Below, piece by piece: positions 44,701 through 55,409 of a stretch of DNA of 64,000 nt. Made by a program: the position numbers and the translations under genes. Every line of letters begins with the position of its first letter. The first letter of the stretch is position 1. Origin of the DNA: Neoscytalidium dimidiatum (Eukaryota; Ascomycota; Dothideomycetes; Botryosphaeriales; Botryosphaeriaceae); the NCBI GenBank assembly GCA_037367355.1, contig CM074699.1:3472001-3536000 (forward strand), in the 5' to 3' direction. The notes beneath the pieces are model-generated. The model was not told the DNA's origin and searched no databases. It saw only the letters and a list, made by a program, of their open reading frames with translations.

Positions 44701-44791
44701 CCGAGGCGGCGGACGCGGTGCTGGCGAAGAGGCAGAAGAGGGCGAGGACGACGGTCAGGGCGCCGTAGCGCCGGCGACCCGGTGGCGCCAT
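41708..44791 (-). CDS. LHS1: ER-lumenal Hsp70-family chaperone (Lhs1/GRP170 type)
   Basis: Exons 44791-42726 and 42674-41708, giving 1010 aa. The 51-nt intron (GTATGT donor, a perfect TACTAAC branch, TAG acceptor) is in frame, so reading through it would add 17 residues; splicing gives the expected MKDRLAAFDASDRAR. The start is the ATG at 44791, since it opens a clear signal peptide (ALTVVLALFCLFASTASA). The ATPase domain shows GIDLGTSY (phosphate 1), VFDMGAGSTTATVL (phosphate 2, the DMGAGST form typical of the GRP170 branch) and VILHGGAVRTPFVQ (adenosine motif). A long Ser/Glu/Lys-rich extension follows and the protein ends in HSEL, an ER-retention variant of HDEL. Known role: nucleotide exchange factor and holdase partner of Kar2/BiP in protein import and folding. 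Confidence 0.95.
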   Translation of the reverse strand: MAPPGRRRYGALTVVLALFCLFASTASAASAVLGIDLGTSYLKGALVKPGIPLEIVLSKDSKRKEAAAVAFKTPRTPLPADGPAFPERAYGGDALALSARFPGDVYPNLKPLLGQRFADGSAAAAVQEYQKLHPALDMVGVEGRDTVGFRSPSFETSAGARPFGVEELLAMELQNLRENAETMAGAGTRITDAVITVPPFYTAAEKRAVELAAELAGLKVLALVSDGVAVGLNYATTRTFPSVSEGGKPENHLVFDMGAGSTTATVLRFQGRTVKDVGRFNKTVQEVQVLGSGWDKSLGGDALNELIIDDIISQFVENAEAKKVGVQSEDVKKHGRTMAKLWKDVEKVRQVLSANQESSASWEGLYQDVDFRYKISRSRFEELAAAHAARVEGPVKRALEAAGLTFADLDSVILHGGAVRTPFVQKTLEGLAGDASKLRSNVNADEAAVFGAAFKGAGLSPSFRVKEIRDSDTANYPVTMKYMWNLKERNQKLFSATSRQGTVKEMPFKMLGDFEFSLHQQIDEATEQPILSVRTGNLTAVVTNLIDKEGCEREDINTKFSIKLDPTTGLPEIVKAEASCEVEETEKKGGVVDGVKDFFGFGSKDGKQEPLKEDGEAAADETTETVQPDTSSSSTSASGSSTSEDAKATESAEAKVPKKKTVTSGIRFSTSREGFEKVSKEEMKRMKDRYVISVNGISNRLLTKNSLAAFDASDRARLAREAALNELEAFTYRSRDLLEDEGFVAVSTEVQRKEIETKLHEVSEWLYGDGSDAEEKTLKAKHADLKSLIDPIVTRRDEARKRPEAIKKVKDALGQTESMIKIVKDTIEKAAEASSSSAAAAASASSSSSASSSSSTPAPEESGEADPLAELEEDYPSSSSAAEDAQPTEQPPPSFLSPYTQADLDELTKAFDDASKWLNEKLAEQDKRADTDDAAVSSKELERKAKELNDVALELLQRKIRMPSGGGGKEKKSGGKKSGGGNKKGGKKGGKKDKKAEKAEKAEKEESKEEGQEEKKEEKQTPEHSEL

Positions 44792-45422
44792 GGTGGCTGT
44801 TCTATGCGGGTGGGAATGGAGGGGAAATTCGGCGTTTGTGAGCTGTGTCGGGGAAGCTCTGGTGTCGGGAGATATCAGCGAGCCTCGATGGTCGCGGACA
44901 TTAAGCGGGTGGTCGGAAGGACAGACGAGACTAAAGCTCGGTCTGGGGGCAATTGGATGTGAAAAGAGAAGGGCTCGTGGGTGAGCAGAGAACACGGCGA
45001 GTGTTTCTATTGTAGTACTGGCGGGCGAGCTGGGATTCTGCCAAGGGCCACATTGTCAGTTGCGGCCACCTGGACTCACCCGGCTGACCGCCTGCCCGAA
45101 ATGGGCCCTATGGCGTCGCCCACCACCAATGGGCGTTGCCGCGCCGAAGCTTGGGCGCGCATCATCATGCTTCTACCGCCTTCGAGCACCCGTGCGGTCG
45201 TGACATCTGGCTTCTATTCCTCTTGACTCCCGTTTCTGTTACTCACCAGTCGGATATGAGCCGACTTGGCTGGAGCCTGCAACAATTCCTTCTTGCCTGA
45301 ATCCTGCCCCTCTAAAGTATGCTTATGTCTCTCTAATCCTGCGTTCACGACCACATCCTTTTGTCCTTTTTTTTTTTTTTTCTTTTCCTTCTGGTAGCTG
45401 CCGCGCTACTACGTCCCGAAGC
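44792..45422. other. LHS1 upstream region and sideroflexin 3' end
   Basis: About 630 bp. It contains the LHS1 promoter and, near 45367-45395, a T-rich run next to the sideroflexin stop codon. No gene seen. Confidence 0.4.
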
Positions 45423-46855
45423 TTAGATACCCCGGTTAAACTCCACCAACCCATCCTTGCCTCCCTTCTCCCAAAACTCCGGCTCTAGCTTCTTCACGCT
45501 GATGGCCTGCCTCTGCGGGAACGCCGCGAGCGCGAACGGCAGTGCGAAAAGCGAGGTAGCCAGAATCAGACCCAGGTTGACTGGCGTCGTCATGCGCGGC
45601 CGCTGCTTGAGCCACTCCGTCCGCTGCAGCCTGACCAGCACGAGCGGCGGGATCACCATGATGGGCGTCGCGTTCAGCACGCGGCTGATGGCCGTCTCGC
45701 CCACCGCGATCTTCGCCGCCGTCTTGCTCTTGCCCAGGCTCTTCTGAGCCGTGTCCTCGCCCGCCTCCTCTGCCTTCTTCCTCTCCTCTTCGCTGAGAAC
45801 CGGGAAAACGTCGATGCCGCGGCGGATCTCCTCGCCGCGCATGAGGAAGACATTGACCACGCCGGCGGAGACGACGGCCGCGAAGGGAACCAGCCGCGAG
45901 AGGATGGTCCGAGTGGCCGGTGAGACGCGCTTGAGGCGAGGGACGATGGAGTTGAGCCCGAGCGCGACACCGCAGGAGGCGCCGACGGCCATGAAGTACG
46001 ACTTCGCCATCTGGCTGGTCGAAAGAGGCGTAGACTTGTTGGCATTGGCGCTGTTGATGGCGACGTTCATGGACTGGTTAGCTATCTGCCAGCCCAGGGT
46101 GCTGACAGTCTGTGGAGAGGGAGTCAGCTCTCGCTCACTTGCTACGTGTTTCAAACGACAACTTACACCCAGATTAGGCGTAAGCATGCCCGCCGTGACG
46201 ACCAAGTTGGAGATCACGAAGCAGGACATGCGAAAGGGGAGGAAGACCGGTTCTCCCGTATCTGCCGTGCGCAATCAGCTCCCATGATCTTGTAATGCCC
46301 CAGCTGTTGCGTACGCACCGGGATGCAACGTGGAGTCGATGATCTTCTTCGCCTTCCACAGCTCCGGCGTCATGCTCTCAATCTTGCCCTGCTTGTACGC
46401 CGACACCAGGTCCTTCGCATGCGCCAGACCGGCCGAGCTGGTCAACAGCGTCCTATTTGCACCAGCAGCCGTATATTAGCCTTTCCACGTTCTTCATACG
46501 ACCCGTAACACTCATGTCGCGAATTATCCCATAGTCCCGAATTCCAAAACGCGACCCACGTGCATGTGGCTGGACCCTCGCCATTGAATGCCTCAGTCCC
46601 CCAGCCAAACATCCAAAAATAGCTTCTTGTAGTCCCTCCAACTAATTGCGCCGCAAAAAGGGTCGATATCGCCACGCGCCTACCACGCTCCCCAAGGCGC
46701 ACCGACTCTTCCCCGCCAAAAAAATCTCCGCCAAAAGAAGAACGGTCTCACCTCGGATCAGAAATATCGGCCGCATGGCGCACGCGGCCCCAATACGTGC
46801 TCAGATCATATTGCGAAGCGGGCAACTCGCGGCTGCCGGGCAGCGACGCAGACAT
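45423..46855 (-). CDS. FSF1: Sideroflexin (mitochondrial inner-membrane carrier)
   Basis: Four exons: 46855-46752, 46452-46319, 46261-46167 and 46109-45423, giving 339 aa, close to the family length. It starts MSASLPGSRELP and runs into the sideroflexin pattern: DLSTYWGRVRHAADISDPR, LWKAKKIIDSTLHPDTGEP (the family HPDTGE motif), GMLTPNLGTVSTLGWQ, NQSMNVAINSANAN, and hydrophobic segments including AAVVSAGVVNVFLMR and LGLILATSLFALPFALA. Intron 3 (57 nt, GTAAGT donor) is in frame; the spliced form fits the family. Intron 1 is 299 nt, long for this window. The family includes serine transporters feeding one-carbon metabolism; the gene symbol follows yeast. A CT-repeat lies just upstream of the start, in the presumed 5' UTR. 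Confidence 0.93.
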
Positions 46856-46857
46856 TT

Positions 46858-46890
46858 TCTCTCTCTCTCTCTATCTCTCTCTCTCTTTCT
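46858..46890. repeat. CT microsatellite in sideroflexin 5' leader
   Basis: An interrupted (CT)n tract directly upstream of the sideroflexin start codon (GA-rich on its coding strand). Confidence 0.75.
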
Positions 46891-47792
46891 TGTTTCGTGT
46901 GTCTCCTTCCGGGCCCCCGGGGGCGGGGATTCGATATGCGTTTCGCGTTTTACTATTTTATCGAGGGAAAACGAAGTTTGTTCGCTGGTGTGCTTCGTTT
47001 CGCGTTTCAAAACCGGATAGGAGGGCGGGGAGTCGAGGGATCTCGCGTAGGGGACGGGGGGGATTGGCGAGTCTGCGCGCGGTTGATTCAAGAACGTATC
47101 GAACTGCTGTTTGGGTTTCGAATCGCGTCTGGGAAACCCCTCTTGCTATTGTTTTTTTTTCCCCCTCGGAAAACAGCGGAGATTGAGGGGAGAGAGGTGG
47201 CGACTCAATTGCGGGCGGTGGCAATTGAGACGCGTTCCGAGCTGGCGCTGGTGCGACAGGGCGAGGAAAGGCGGAACGAGTGGGCGAGAGAGAGGAGAGG
47301 TGAGCTCGGTTTGTGTGACTGGAAATCCAGCGTGGAGATAGCTGAACTGCCCGCGCGGTGTATTTTGGACCGGGGTGCTGCCGCCGACTTCGGCCCCATG
47401 CTCAGTCAGGGTCTCCACCCGCATCCAATCATGGTCTGAGCAATTACGAGTTCACGATACGATAATGATGCTTGCCAGCGATCTATCTTTCGCATGCGCT
47501 TGCAGATCGCATTTATCGCTATATAGACTCTCTCTGTACTAAAACTGCCTTTTCCGGTATATGTCTTGTTTTTCGACTGACTTTATTAGATGTGCGACGC
47601 ACCGCACCGCTCCGTCAAACCATCCTTCTCCAGATATCCAAAATTAACCCAACAATTAATCCAACAACGCCTATCTGATGCTCCCACTTCCGCGTGGTAT
47701 TTTAGATGATAAATGGAAAACCAAAGCTTAAAAGGAATATTCACTCCGATGCTTTTAAAATGACAGCCGTGGACGTCACACAAAGCTTCCGC
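46891..47792. other. Intergenic, no gene seen
   Basis: Sideroflexin upstream region and 3' side of the DUF8004-like gene. A frame at 46897-47439 (+) is open by GC content only. AT-rich near 47630-47770. Confidence 0.4.
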
Positions 47793-50471
47793 TTAGGGGG
47801 CGAGCTTTGACTTCTCCCTCTTCTTCCCCTTCTGTGGCGTGGAAGCGCCGATGATCGCGTCAAAAGTCTTGGTCGGGTCGTTACTGTGGCTGCTGACCGG
47901 TCGAGGCATCTCTCCTGTCGGCGAAACTCCAGTGGGCAGCGGCAAGGCCTCCAGCCCCAGCATCACACTTTCGCGGGCATGGCTCCGACGGTCGATGCTG
48001 CTCGCTCTGGAGCCCGCTCTGAGCCTGGGCATGCCGGGCTCTGGAAGAGGTTCGTTGATGTCTTCTTCGATCGCGCCAGGAATCATGCCGGGCTGGTCCA
48101 TGCTCCACTTCTCCGCCATTTGCCAGCAGTGGCTCCGGCGGTAGACGCCCTCAACACCGTGCTCAACAAGATCCGACGGAAGAGAGACCACACCAGAACC
48201 ACCCGCAATGCCGTACCATGCGCGGCCCTGGTTCTTGACATCCTTGGCCCACGGCACGCCCGAGCGCGGCGGCTCGCACAGGAAGTACTCGACGCCCTTG
48301 GTCCACTTGACGCCAGGCGCATCAACCACAAGCATGGGCAGAGACTGGATGACCGCGTACATGAAGAGCCAGTGGCCAATGCGAAGATCGCGAATCTCCT
48401 CGATGTTCTTCCTATGCATGGACGATTTTTCCAGTTGCCGGAAAGCGTCCAAGAAAGGTGTGGAAATATCAGCATCCTCATTGTGGGTCTTCTTCATCAT
48501 CTGTGCGATCTCGTCATCCTTAAGGTCCTTCTTGCGTGCCTTGGCGTCCTTCTTCTCATCGCCTTTGCCGTAATCGGGCCGGGTCAAAGTAAGATTCGGT
48601 AGCAAGGGACAGTCAAAGGGAATGGGAGGCTGGAACGGTGGAACACTGCGATCAAATTCGCTGAGGACGAGGCGGAGCGCACGGAACATAGGCTCCCCAT
48701 TTCCAGCGTCCTCATCCGTTGAAGCAGAATCCATAGTACGCGTCGTCAAGTTTTCGCGGTCGACCAAGAGATCATACAGACAAGAGAAATCGTGGTACAG
48801 GTCTTGCAGAACAATTCTGTTCAAACCATCCGTTTCCAGGCTGTTCTTCTTCGAATTCGCCTTCGGTGGCCAAGCGCCGTACTTTGATTTGTAGTAGCTC
48901 ATGATATGCTTCCGGGTGGTCATGAAGGCATTACGCCAAGCATCGAACCGGACTGTTTTACGCTCTTCCGAAGTCTTGCTGTTCATGATACCGGAGAAAA
49001 CGCCTGGGAAGTCGAAATCGACCAATCTCGAAGTAAAGTTTCTTAAACGAATCTCCAAGTCCATCGAGGCTCGTTCCATGCGGTCCCGAGTGTTCCGAGA
49101 GATCATGTCGAACTTGGGGCTCCCGGCGTGCTTGATCTGCTCGTACTTGCCTACGGCGTGCACGAAGGCTTCGTTGTACAGCATGACCGAGCGCATACGC
49201 TCCCCCAGCACGATGCCCTCGATGGTCTTCTCGCGGCTAGCCCGGACGTCTGCCAAATGCAGCTCCTCCACGTAGCTGTCGAAACTGGATGCAGCAATTT
49301 CTCCGAAAGTCGAGCCGTCAAGGTTGGAAAATTCATAGTGTTTCAACAGTTCCGAAACTTGCAGGAAAATAGCAAAGATGGTCTGTCGCGTGGGAGTTGC
49401 GACCAGAGACTGACCGACCAAGAATGCGAAAAGGTTCCTTGTTGCGACCAAGGTCTCCAGATCGTCGGGGGTTAATGGTGGGGCTGAACCGCCAGGGGTC
49501 GGAACCTGACCGTCATTGCTCAACTTAAGCGGGAGGTACAGATGGATTTCAGTGCTCGGGAGTTCTAGCGAATCGTTCATCAGCTCCCTAGAGGCCTTGG
49601 AGCTGACCTCCTCGCTCTCGATGTCGGAAGCGCGCGGGGTATTCGGCGATATCGGCGACGAATTCTGGGCGTTGATGTCCATGCTCTGAACCTGTGTATC
49701 GAGCGTCCCTCTCCTGTCGCCAGCCGCGATTGCCGGGCTGCTGTAGATTCCACCATAGGCGAGTTGGGTAAGGACGGTCGAAGAGGCGTAGATGGTGGAG
49801 TCAACTTTGAAACATGGGCCCCTCCCGGATGTCCGAGGATACAGGTAGACATACGTGTCTCCTTGCTCGTCCCAAAGCTCCGGGACCTTCTCTCCGTTCT
49901 GCAGGCAGGAAATGTGGTACTCGGGCTTTCCTTCGTGTCCCACGATCCAGGCCTGAGGGCCGGTTGGCCCCGCCTCGCTCTTCCTGGACCTTCCGAAAAT
50001 GGATTTTCTCTTGAGCTTGTTCGACGCGGCGGCGTTGCCGGGATCGAGATGGCCGTCCGCGCTGACCTGGAGAAGGGCGGACTCGGGTCGGAGGGAGGCC
50101 TCGCTGCCTGGGCGCAGGTCACTGCCGGGCCGCGAAGAGTTGCGCGAGGAAGAGCGCGAGGCAGAGTCGACGCGGACGGGCGGAGGGAGGGGCAGGTCGC
50201 CGCCATCGTCGGTGTAGCTCCGGATAGTGGACTGGCGATCGATGCTCTGAGGAATGGGCGGCACTGGCGGCTCCTCTGCCGACACGGGCGGCTGAACTGA
50301 CGACGAGCGGTCGCGGCTTTGGGATCTGCTCAGCCTAGCGGAAATGGAGCGGCGTCTGCCTCTGGAACCGGATTCGGGGTCTGCAGCGGGCGGTTCCTGC
50401 TTGGCTGCCTCCGCCAGATTGACGGAGGACAGGTTGAAGAGAGAGGTTAGGCGCTTTGCGGCTGATGACAT
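47793..50471 (-). CDS. DUF8004-like fungal protein
   Basis: Single exon; the start at 50471 (MSSAAKRLTSLFN) gives 892 aa. In-frame sequence further upstream is hydrophobic and lacks conservation character. The N-terminal about 170 residues are Ser/Arg/Pro-rich and disordered. A folded part begins near GPQAWIVGHEGKPEYHISCL, includes DTYVYLYPRTSGRGPCFKVD, a central helical region (LVGQSLVATPTRQTIFAIFLQVSELL), and a strongly aromatic C-terminal part (LRIGHWLFMYAVIQSLPMLV, YRRSHCWQMAEKW). The pattern matches, as far as I recall, the large fungus-specific DUF8004 family, for which I know no function. The tail is Lys-rich and disordered. No signal peptide. Confidence 0.85.
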   Translation of the reverse strand: MSSAAKRLTSLFNLSSVNLAEAAKQEPPAADPESGSRGRRRSISARLSRSQSRDRSSSVQPPVSAEEPPVPPIPQSIDRQSTIRSYTDDGGDLPLPPPVRVDSASRSSSRNSSRPGSDLRPGSEASLRPESALLQVSADGHLDPGNAAASNKLKRKSIFGRSRKSEAGPTGPQAWIVGHEGKPEYHISCLQNGEKVPELWDEQGDTYVYLYPRTSGRGPCFKVDSTIYASSTVLTQLAYGGIYSSPAIAAGDRRGTLDTQVQSMDINAQNSSPISPNTPRASDIESEEVSSKASRELMNDSLELPSTEIHLYLPLKLSNDGQVPTPGGSAPPLTPDDLETLVATRNLFAFLVGQSLVATPTRQTIFAIFLQVSELLKHYEFSNLDGSTFGEIAASSFDSYVEELHLADVRASREKTIEGIVLGERMRSVMLYNEAFVHAVGKYEQIKHAGSPKFDMISRNTRDRMERASMDLEIRLRNFTSRLVDFDFPGVFSGIMNSKTSEERKTVRFDAWRNAFMTTRKHIMSYYKSKYGAWPPKANSKKNSLETDGLNRIVLQDLYHDFSCLYDLLVDRENLTTRTMDSASTDEDAGNGEPMFRALRLVLSEFDRSVPPFQPPIPFDCPLLPNLTLTRPDYGKGDEKKDAKARKKDLKDDEIAQMMKKTHNEDADISTPFLDAFRQLEKSSMHRKNIEEIRDLRIGHWLFMYAVIQSLPMLVVDAPGVKWTKGVEYFLCEPPRSGVPWAKDVKNQGRAWYGIAGGSGVVSLPSDLVEHGVEGVYRRSHCWQMAEKWSMDQPGMIPGAIEEDINEPLPEPGMPRLRAGSRASSIDRRSHARESVMLGLEALPLPTGVSPTGEMPRPVSSHSNDPTKTFDAIIGASTPQKGKKREKSKLAP

Positions 50472-52028
50472 TGTGCGTGATCGAAGGGCCTTCCCGCGCG
50501 CCGCGCAACGCAATAGAAGAGAATTTTGGGAAAGGAGAAGGGTTGCGCAGGCTAGTAGAGGAAACAGAGAGGGGAGCACAGTAGAATAGGAGCGGCTGTT
50601 TCGGCAGCTGGGGGGAGCAACACGTAACGTAAATTTTAAGGGACCGTCAGGGCGATGTGACAAGCTTCGGCAGCACGGTCGATCTGTTGCGTCGTCTGGG
50701 GTGGCTTGGACTGAGTGGGCGCTGTGGGCGTGTGGGCGCAGCTCAGGCGGCCATTGGCCTTGCCGTCATCAATCACGAGTCGCCCCGTAACTCTGCACCG
50801 TATACCGATCTGCTGCGACCAGACCCGTTGCAGCGCGACGCTGCCTGCGGGAGGCTGATCGAGGTCGCCAGTCCCGCGCCCGGTGCGCGCACTGACTGGC
50901 GGCCGTCGTGATGATGTCAACCCCCCGTCGCCGCTCGTGATGGGGAAGACTGCGGCACTGCGGCACTGCGGCGCCCGCATGGAACGCCATCAATCCGCCC
51001 GCCGCCCGCCCGCCCACCCAGGGGGCGTCGCCTGGCCAGATCCGGGCCCGCGGAACGGGGCTGCAATAATTATTTATATCGCGCCCTATCGATAACGGTT
51101 CCCTCATGAGCCTCACCGATGCGAGCCACCCACCCATCCGGCATAGCGGCCGGCACGCAATATGGGCGTGGCAGTTGCACGCGCGCGCAGGGCCTGCGTG
51201 CCCCGGAGCGCCAGCGCTGCCAGAAATGAGGCCGTCGGAACGTGGACGCGCAACGCAATGCCGAGCGCCGAGCGGGTGTGTTGGCGGCCGCCAGCTGGTC
51301 AAGACACTCCACTGTATTCCATGTAGTATTGTAGCCAGGCCCAGCTTCTCGCCCGAGTTGTCTCCCGACAGCTCCTCAGCCGCACGGCTGCGTGGCCGGC
51401 CAACCACGCTCCCGAGCGCTGTTGTACGGGCGCTGACGCCTGCGGTGCAACAGGGACAGGAGATCGGCCCCTAGCCACCGAGCTTCGTGCGCCCCACGTT
51501 GGCCCATTATTTTGCTCAGCGAGCTCAATCTTAGACAATATCCACGGTCAACCCTCATCATCCGTCAGCCCCCCCTTAGTGCTAGGAAGAGCACACTGAC
51601 CTTCGGCTGCGGTACGTGCCGGATGAGGGTCCAGAGAGAGAGAGAGGGGGAGGGAGTGAGAGAAAGCGGCCGTTAGTGTGCAGTGGCTCGGTCGGTCGCG
51701 GTTGGCGCAGGAAACAAACGTGTAGGTACGGGCTCGCTGCAAGTCGACGCATGCGTGCTGATGCAATCATGCTGCGAAACATATGCCAAGCATTTCCGAA
51801 CGCGTGCTTCACGTCGCAAGCTATACTTTCTTGACTTTTTTTTTTTTATTTTTATTCTTTCGCTAACGGTCGGAAGATAGCACGATAGGGTAAGCGAGCG
51901 CGGAGCCACGGCAGACGCGGTCGTTGGGTCGTCGTTTTTGCTGACGAACTTCGGCGCCGACCTCGCAAATACCTGGCGTTTGTGGCGCAGACGTCCACAA
52001 CGCCAGAGCCAGAGCCAGATTCAGAGCC
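50472..52028. other. Divergent intergenic region
   Basis: About 1.55 kb between start codons on opposite strands, GC-rich at left, with short CACTGCGG and GCCC repeats near 50950-51020 and a T-run near 51836-51850. It should hold promoters of both flanking genes. The frames here (for example 50769-51407 minus) look like GC shadows. Confidence 0.4.
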
Positions 52029-53517
52029 ATGACTGCCGCGAAACCCCTCATCAACCTCCTCCGCGGCTGGCCCAATACCTCACTGCTTCCCGCCGCGGCG
52101 CTCAAGCAGGCTGCAGATTCCGTCCTCACGCGGCCTGAGATTTCCTTTCCGGGATTGCTGTATGGCCCTGATCCGGGTGACCCGGGGGCCCGCAAATCAA
52201 TTGCTGCTTGGCTGACCGACTTCTACCATCCGAGCGAGCCGGTCACGGATGCGAGGATTACAATCACCGGTGGAGCCTCCCAGAACTTGGGATGCATCCT
52301 GAATGTCTTTACCGACCCAATTTTCACCCGAAACATCTGGATCAGCTCGCCCGCCTACTTTCTGGCCTTTCGTATCTTTGACGACGCTGGTTTCGCCGGC
52401 AGATTGCGTTCCGTTCCCGAGGACGATGGTGGCATCAATATAGACTTCCTGCGACGGGAGATAACAAAGAGCGAGGAGAAGACGCGGAAGGATGGAAATA
52501 CAGAGCCGGTACGTCACCAATCGACAGAGGCAGGTCGCATGTTAGTTGACGCATTGTAAGACTCTGAAGCCGGCTCGCCCCTGGGGCAAAATCTATCGTC
52601 ACGTCATATACGTCGTCCCGTCTTTCTCAAATCCCTCGTCCGTCACGATGCCACTGGAGCGGCGGGAGGAGCTGGTGAGACTAGCCCGGGAATACGACGC
52701 CCTTGTCATATGCGACGACGTCTACGACTTCCTGCAATGGCCGGCGGCAGCTGACACAGGCCAGTCGAGCTTAAACAAAGCATTGCTGCCCAGACTGGTT
52801 GATATCGATCGTTTCCTGGCTGGCGGGGCTGAAAGAGACGGAGCGGATGGCTTTGGGAACGTAGCAAGCAACGGGAGCTTCAGTAAAATAGCGGGACCCG
52901 GTCTCAGAACAGGTTGGGTAGAAGGTACCGCAAAACTTGCGTACGGCGTTTCGCAGACGGGGACCTCGAGATCCGGCGGGGCACCGTCACAACTCACCTC
53001 GACGTACGTCGCGCAGCTCCTCGAGTCCGGCCGACTCCAGGAGCACATCCGCGGGACGCTGCAGCCCGCGTATGCGGCTCGCTACCGCGCGATGATGGCC
53101 GCCATCGAAAAGCATCTGGTGCCTCTCGGGGCCAAGCTGCCGCAGCCGGGCAGAGAAGTAGTTGGCGGATACTTCGTGTGGCTCACGCTGCCTTCACCGC
53201 TGAAAGGCGCCGAGGTCGCGCGGGTCGCCAAGGAGCAAGAGAACCTGATCGTTGCGGAAGGTGGAATTTTCGAGGTCCCCGGCGACTCGGCTAGGGTGAA
53301 TTTCCCATGTGACATCCGCTTGTGCTTTAGCTGGGAGGAGGTGGACCGACTCGGCGAAGGGATTGAACGGCTGGCCCGAGTCATCAGTCAGCTGCAGCGT
53401 GGAAAAGAGATGGTCGACAAGGACAAGGACAAAGACAAGCCGGCCGGGATGCTACCCGAGGCGGGAGAGAACCGCACTGGGAAGCTGGGACAGGGTGGCG
53501 CTGCAGACTACTGGTGA
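52029..53517 (+). CDS. PLP-dependent class I/II aminotransferase
   Basis: Two exons: 52029-52508 and 52561-53517, with a 52-nt intron (GTACGT donor), giving 478 aa. The fold-type I pattern is clear: INLLRGWPNTSLLP at the N-terminus; LLYGPDPGDPGARKSIAAWL; ITITGGASQNLGCIL; YVVPSFSNPSSVTMP; ALVICDDVYDFLQW, with the Asp and Tyr that contact PLP; GSFSKIAGPGLRTGW, with the Schiff-base Lys about 269; and a C-terminal GGYFVWLTLP. It is most like the fungal YER152C/2-aminoadipate-aminotransferase-like group rather than aspartate or tyrosine enzymes; substrate not determinable here. A Lys/Asp run (DKDKDKDK) near the C-terminus is disordered. Probably cytosolic; no targeting signal seen. Confidence 0.92.
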
Positions 53518-53730
53518 GGTCTGGCGGCAGCCGGTGAGTAGTGGAGGCTTTGACGAAGGAAAATAGTCAAAAGCGACCAAGCACGAATAAGCACAATAGA
53601 GCAGCATTTTGCCAGCGAACCAGAGGCGGCCACAAGGCGAGCACAAGACGGAATGCACAGCGGCAGGCGACCACCACCACCACCACCATCTCGAGCGCAT
53701 GCAGATCCCGGCTTCTGGAAGCATGTGCGA

Positions 53731-53758
53731 CCTGCAACCTGCGACCTGCGGCCTGCAG
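53731..53758. repeat. Imperfect heptanucleotide repeat (CCTGCRR)n
   Basis: Four units of 7 bp sharing CCTGC followed by two variable purines. Confidence 0.7.
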
Positions 53759-55050
53759 GGTGCGGGGCAGGTGTGCGGTGGAGCGGTGGAGCGGGGAGGC
53801 GGATCACGGTCACGGCGCCGGTGAGGGTGACAGTGACAGAGGCGGATGTCGCAGGTGGCTGCCCCAGGCCAGCGCCAGGCGGGCGCGGTTCTTTCGACCT
53901 CGACGCCGGGCTCTCGTGCGCGCTTCTATTTCATTCTGCTGCGACCGGTCACGCTTCACCAGACAGCGCCCCCCCGCCATGGAGGTCGGGCAGGCCAGTT
54001 CGCGCGACGTCCCGAAAGGGCTGCCGCCTCCCGAAAGCGGCAGGCGTGCAAGAGGCGCTGCAGGTCCTTCATTAAAAGCGTTACAGGTACAGTGAGCAAA
54101 CGGGCGCATAAGCGGCTAGAGCAGCGGCTATAGGGCGACAGGGCGATAGCACAGCAATAGCAGGACAATAGCAGCCAACAAAGTTTGGCCAAGCCTTGTT
54201 CGGCAGCGCAGACTCTACGGCCCGTCTGGCAGGCCGGCGGCGGCGGCCGGGGGCGAGGCGCACAGGGTCGCGGACGGGCTCGCTGATTGCTCGCGGCCAG
54301 ATTGCGCTCTGCGGGCAGGCGGCAGTCTAAAGCGAGCAAATGACCAGGCCGGCCTATGGGCGGCCGCCGCGGGAGGGTACCTGAGACGCAGCGTCGGCGC
54401 ATGCACCGCCGAGGTTTCAACTGCACGTCGATCAGGACAAGCGCGTGGCTTGACTGGCTCGCCGCCCGGGGGGGCTCCGCGCAGCTCAGGGACAGGGCCG
54501 CCGCGCCGACTTCTGCACATCCACATCGAACAACTGGCCACCGGCCCACTCGTGGAATGTTTCATTGCCAATCGCGTCGCGCTCAGAGATTCGACCCAGC
54601 AGACGCTCGGCGCGCGCCCTGAGAGCTGAGAGACGCAAAGGGCGAACCTTGGAGGGCAACCCCCCCGGTCACAAGCCGACCGCCGCACGTCGCCCGCCGA
54701 GCCAGCTGCTGCCCGCATTCCTCCCCTTGCCCCCGTTGCCTCGATGCCTCGCTGCGCGCCGTTGCCCAAGCAGGCAGCTGCCAGCCGGCGTGACGATGGC
54801 CACGAGGGGCGCTGCCGTGACCCTCGCGCCCTGTCACTCGACGCTGCCGACTTGCTGGCCGCACGGGAGCTGGGAAGAGGCTGCGCGCGCGCCGATGGAT
54901 ATAGACCTATAAATCAGGGCGCGCCAGCGGGTGCGGAGACGGCAGCGGCCCACCTGAAACCGCGTCCAGGAGTCTTTGGCAGGGAGCCGCCCAAGTTAGC
55001 AGTGAGTCGAAAATCTATGTTTCATGTTTCTCTCTGCCCGCACGCCGCCC

Positions 55051-55058
55051 TATAAAAC
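55051..55058 (+). promoter_or_regulatory. TATA-like box upstream of GH55 gene
   Basis: TATAAAAC at 55051, about 360 bp before the ATG. It is followed by pyrimidine-rich sequence typical of strongly expressed fungal genes. The transcription start is not determined. Confidence 0.4.
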
Positions 55059-55409
55059 ATACGCGGCCACCGCCCTCCCCTCGCCTTCCACCACCTGCCC
55101 TTCATAGAGTTGTGCGAGCCACAGCGTTTTCTTTTTGTGGCTGCTGACAGCTACGCTGTTTTTCCTCTTGTTACTCATCACGTCACTCTTTCATTGAGCC
55201 CCCCACCCCCAACCGCGCCTAAAAAGGCCGCTCCAACCTTCCCTCGACGCGTACATTCCATTCGCCTCCGATCTTGCGCATTCTGTTCCCAGCCTCGCGC
55301 CAACCCAAGACCGGCCCGTCCTCTCTGCAGTGCTGAGCACTGACAAGGCTTTATTTACCAGCTCTCAACACTCTCCTTTCTCAAGCACCTTCGAAGCAGG
55401 CACTTCATC

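Larger units (their letters stand above)
53518..55409. promoter_or_regulatory. Long GC-rich intergenic region upstream of GH55
   Basis: About 1.9 kb, no gene supported. Frames in 53541-54900 are GC shadows. It contains an imperfect heptamer array (53731-53758) and a TATA-like box at 55051. CT-rich leader sequence precedes the GH55 start. Confidence 0.45.
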
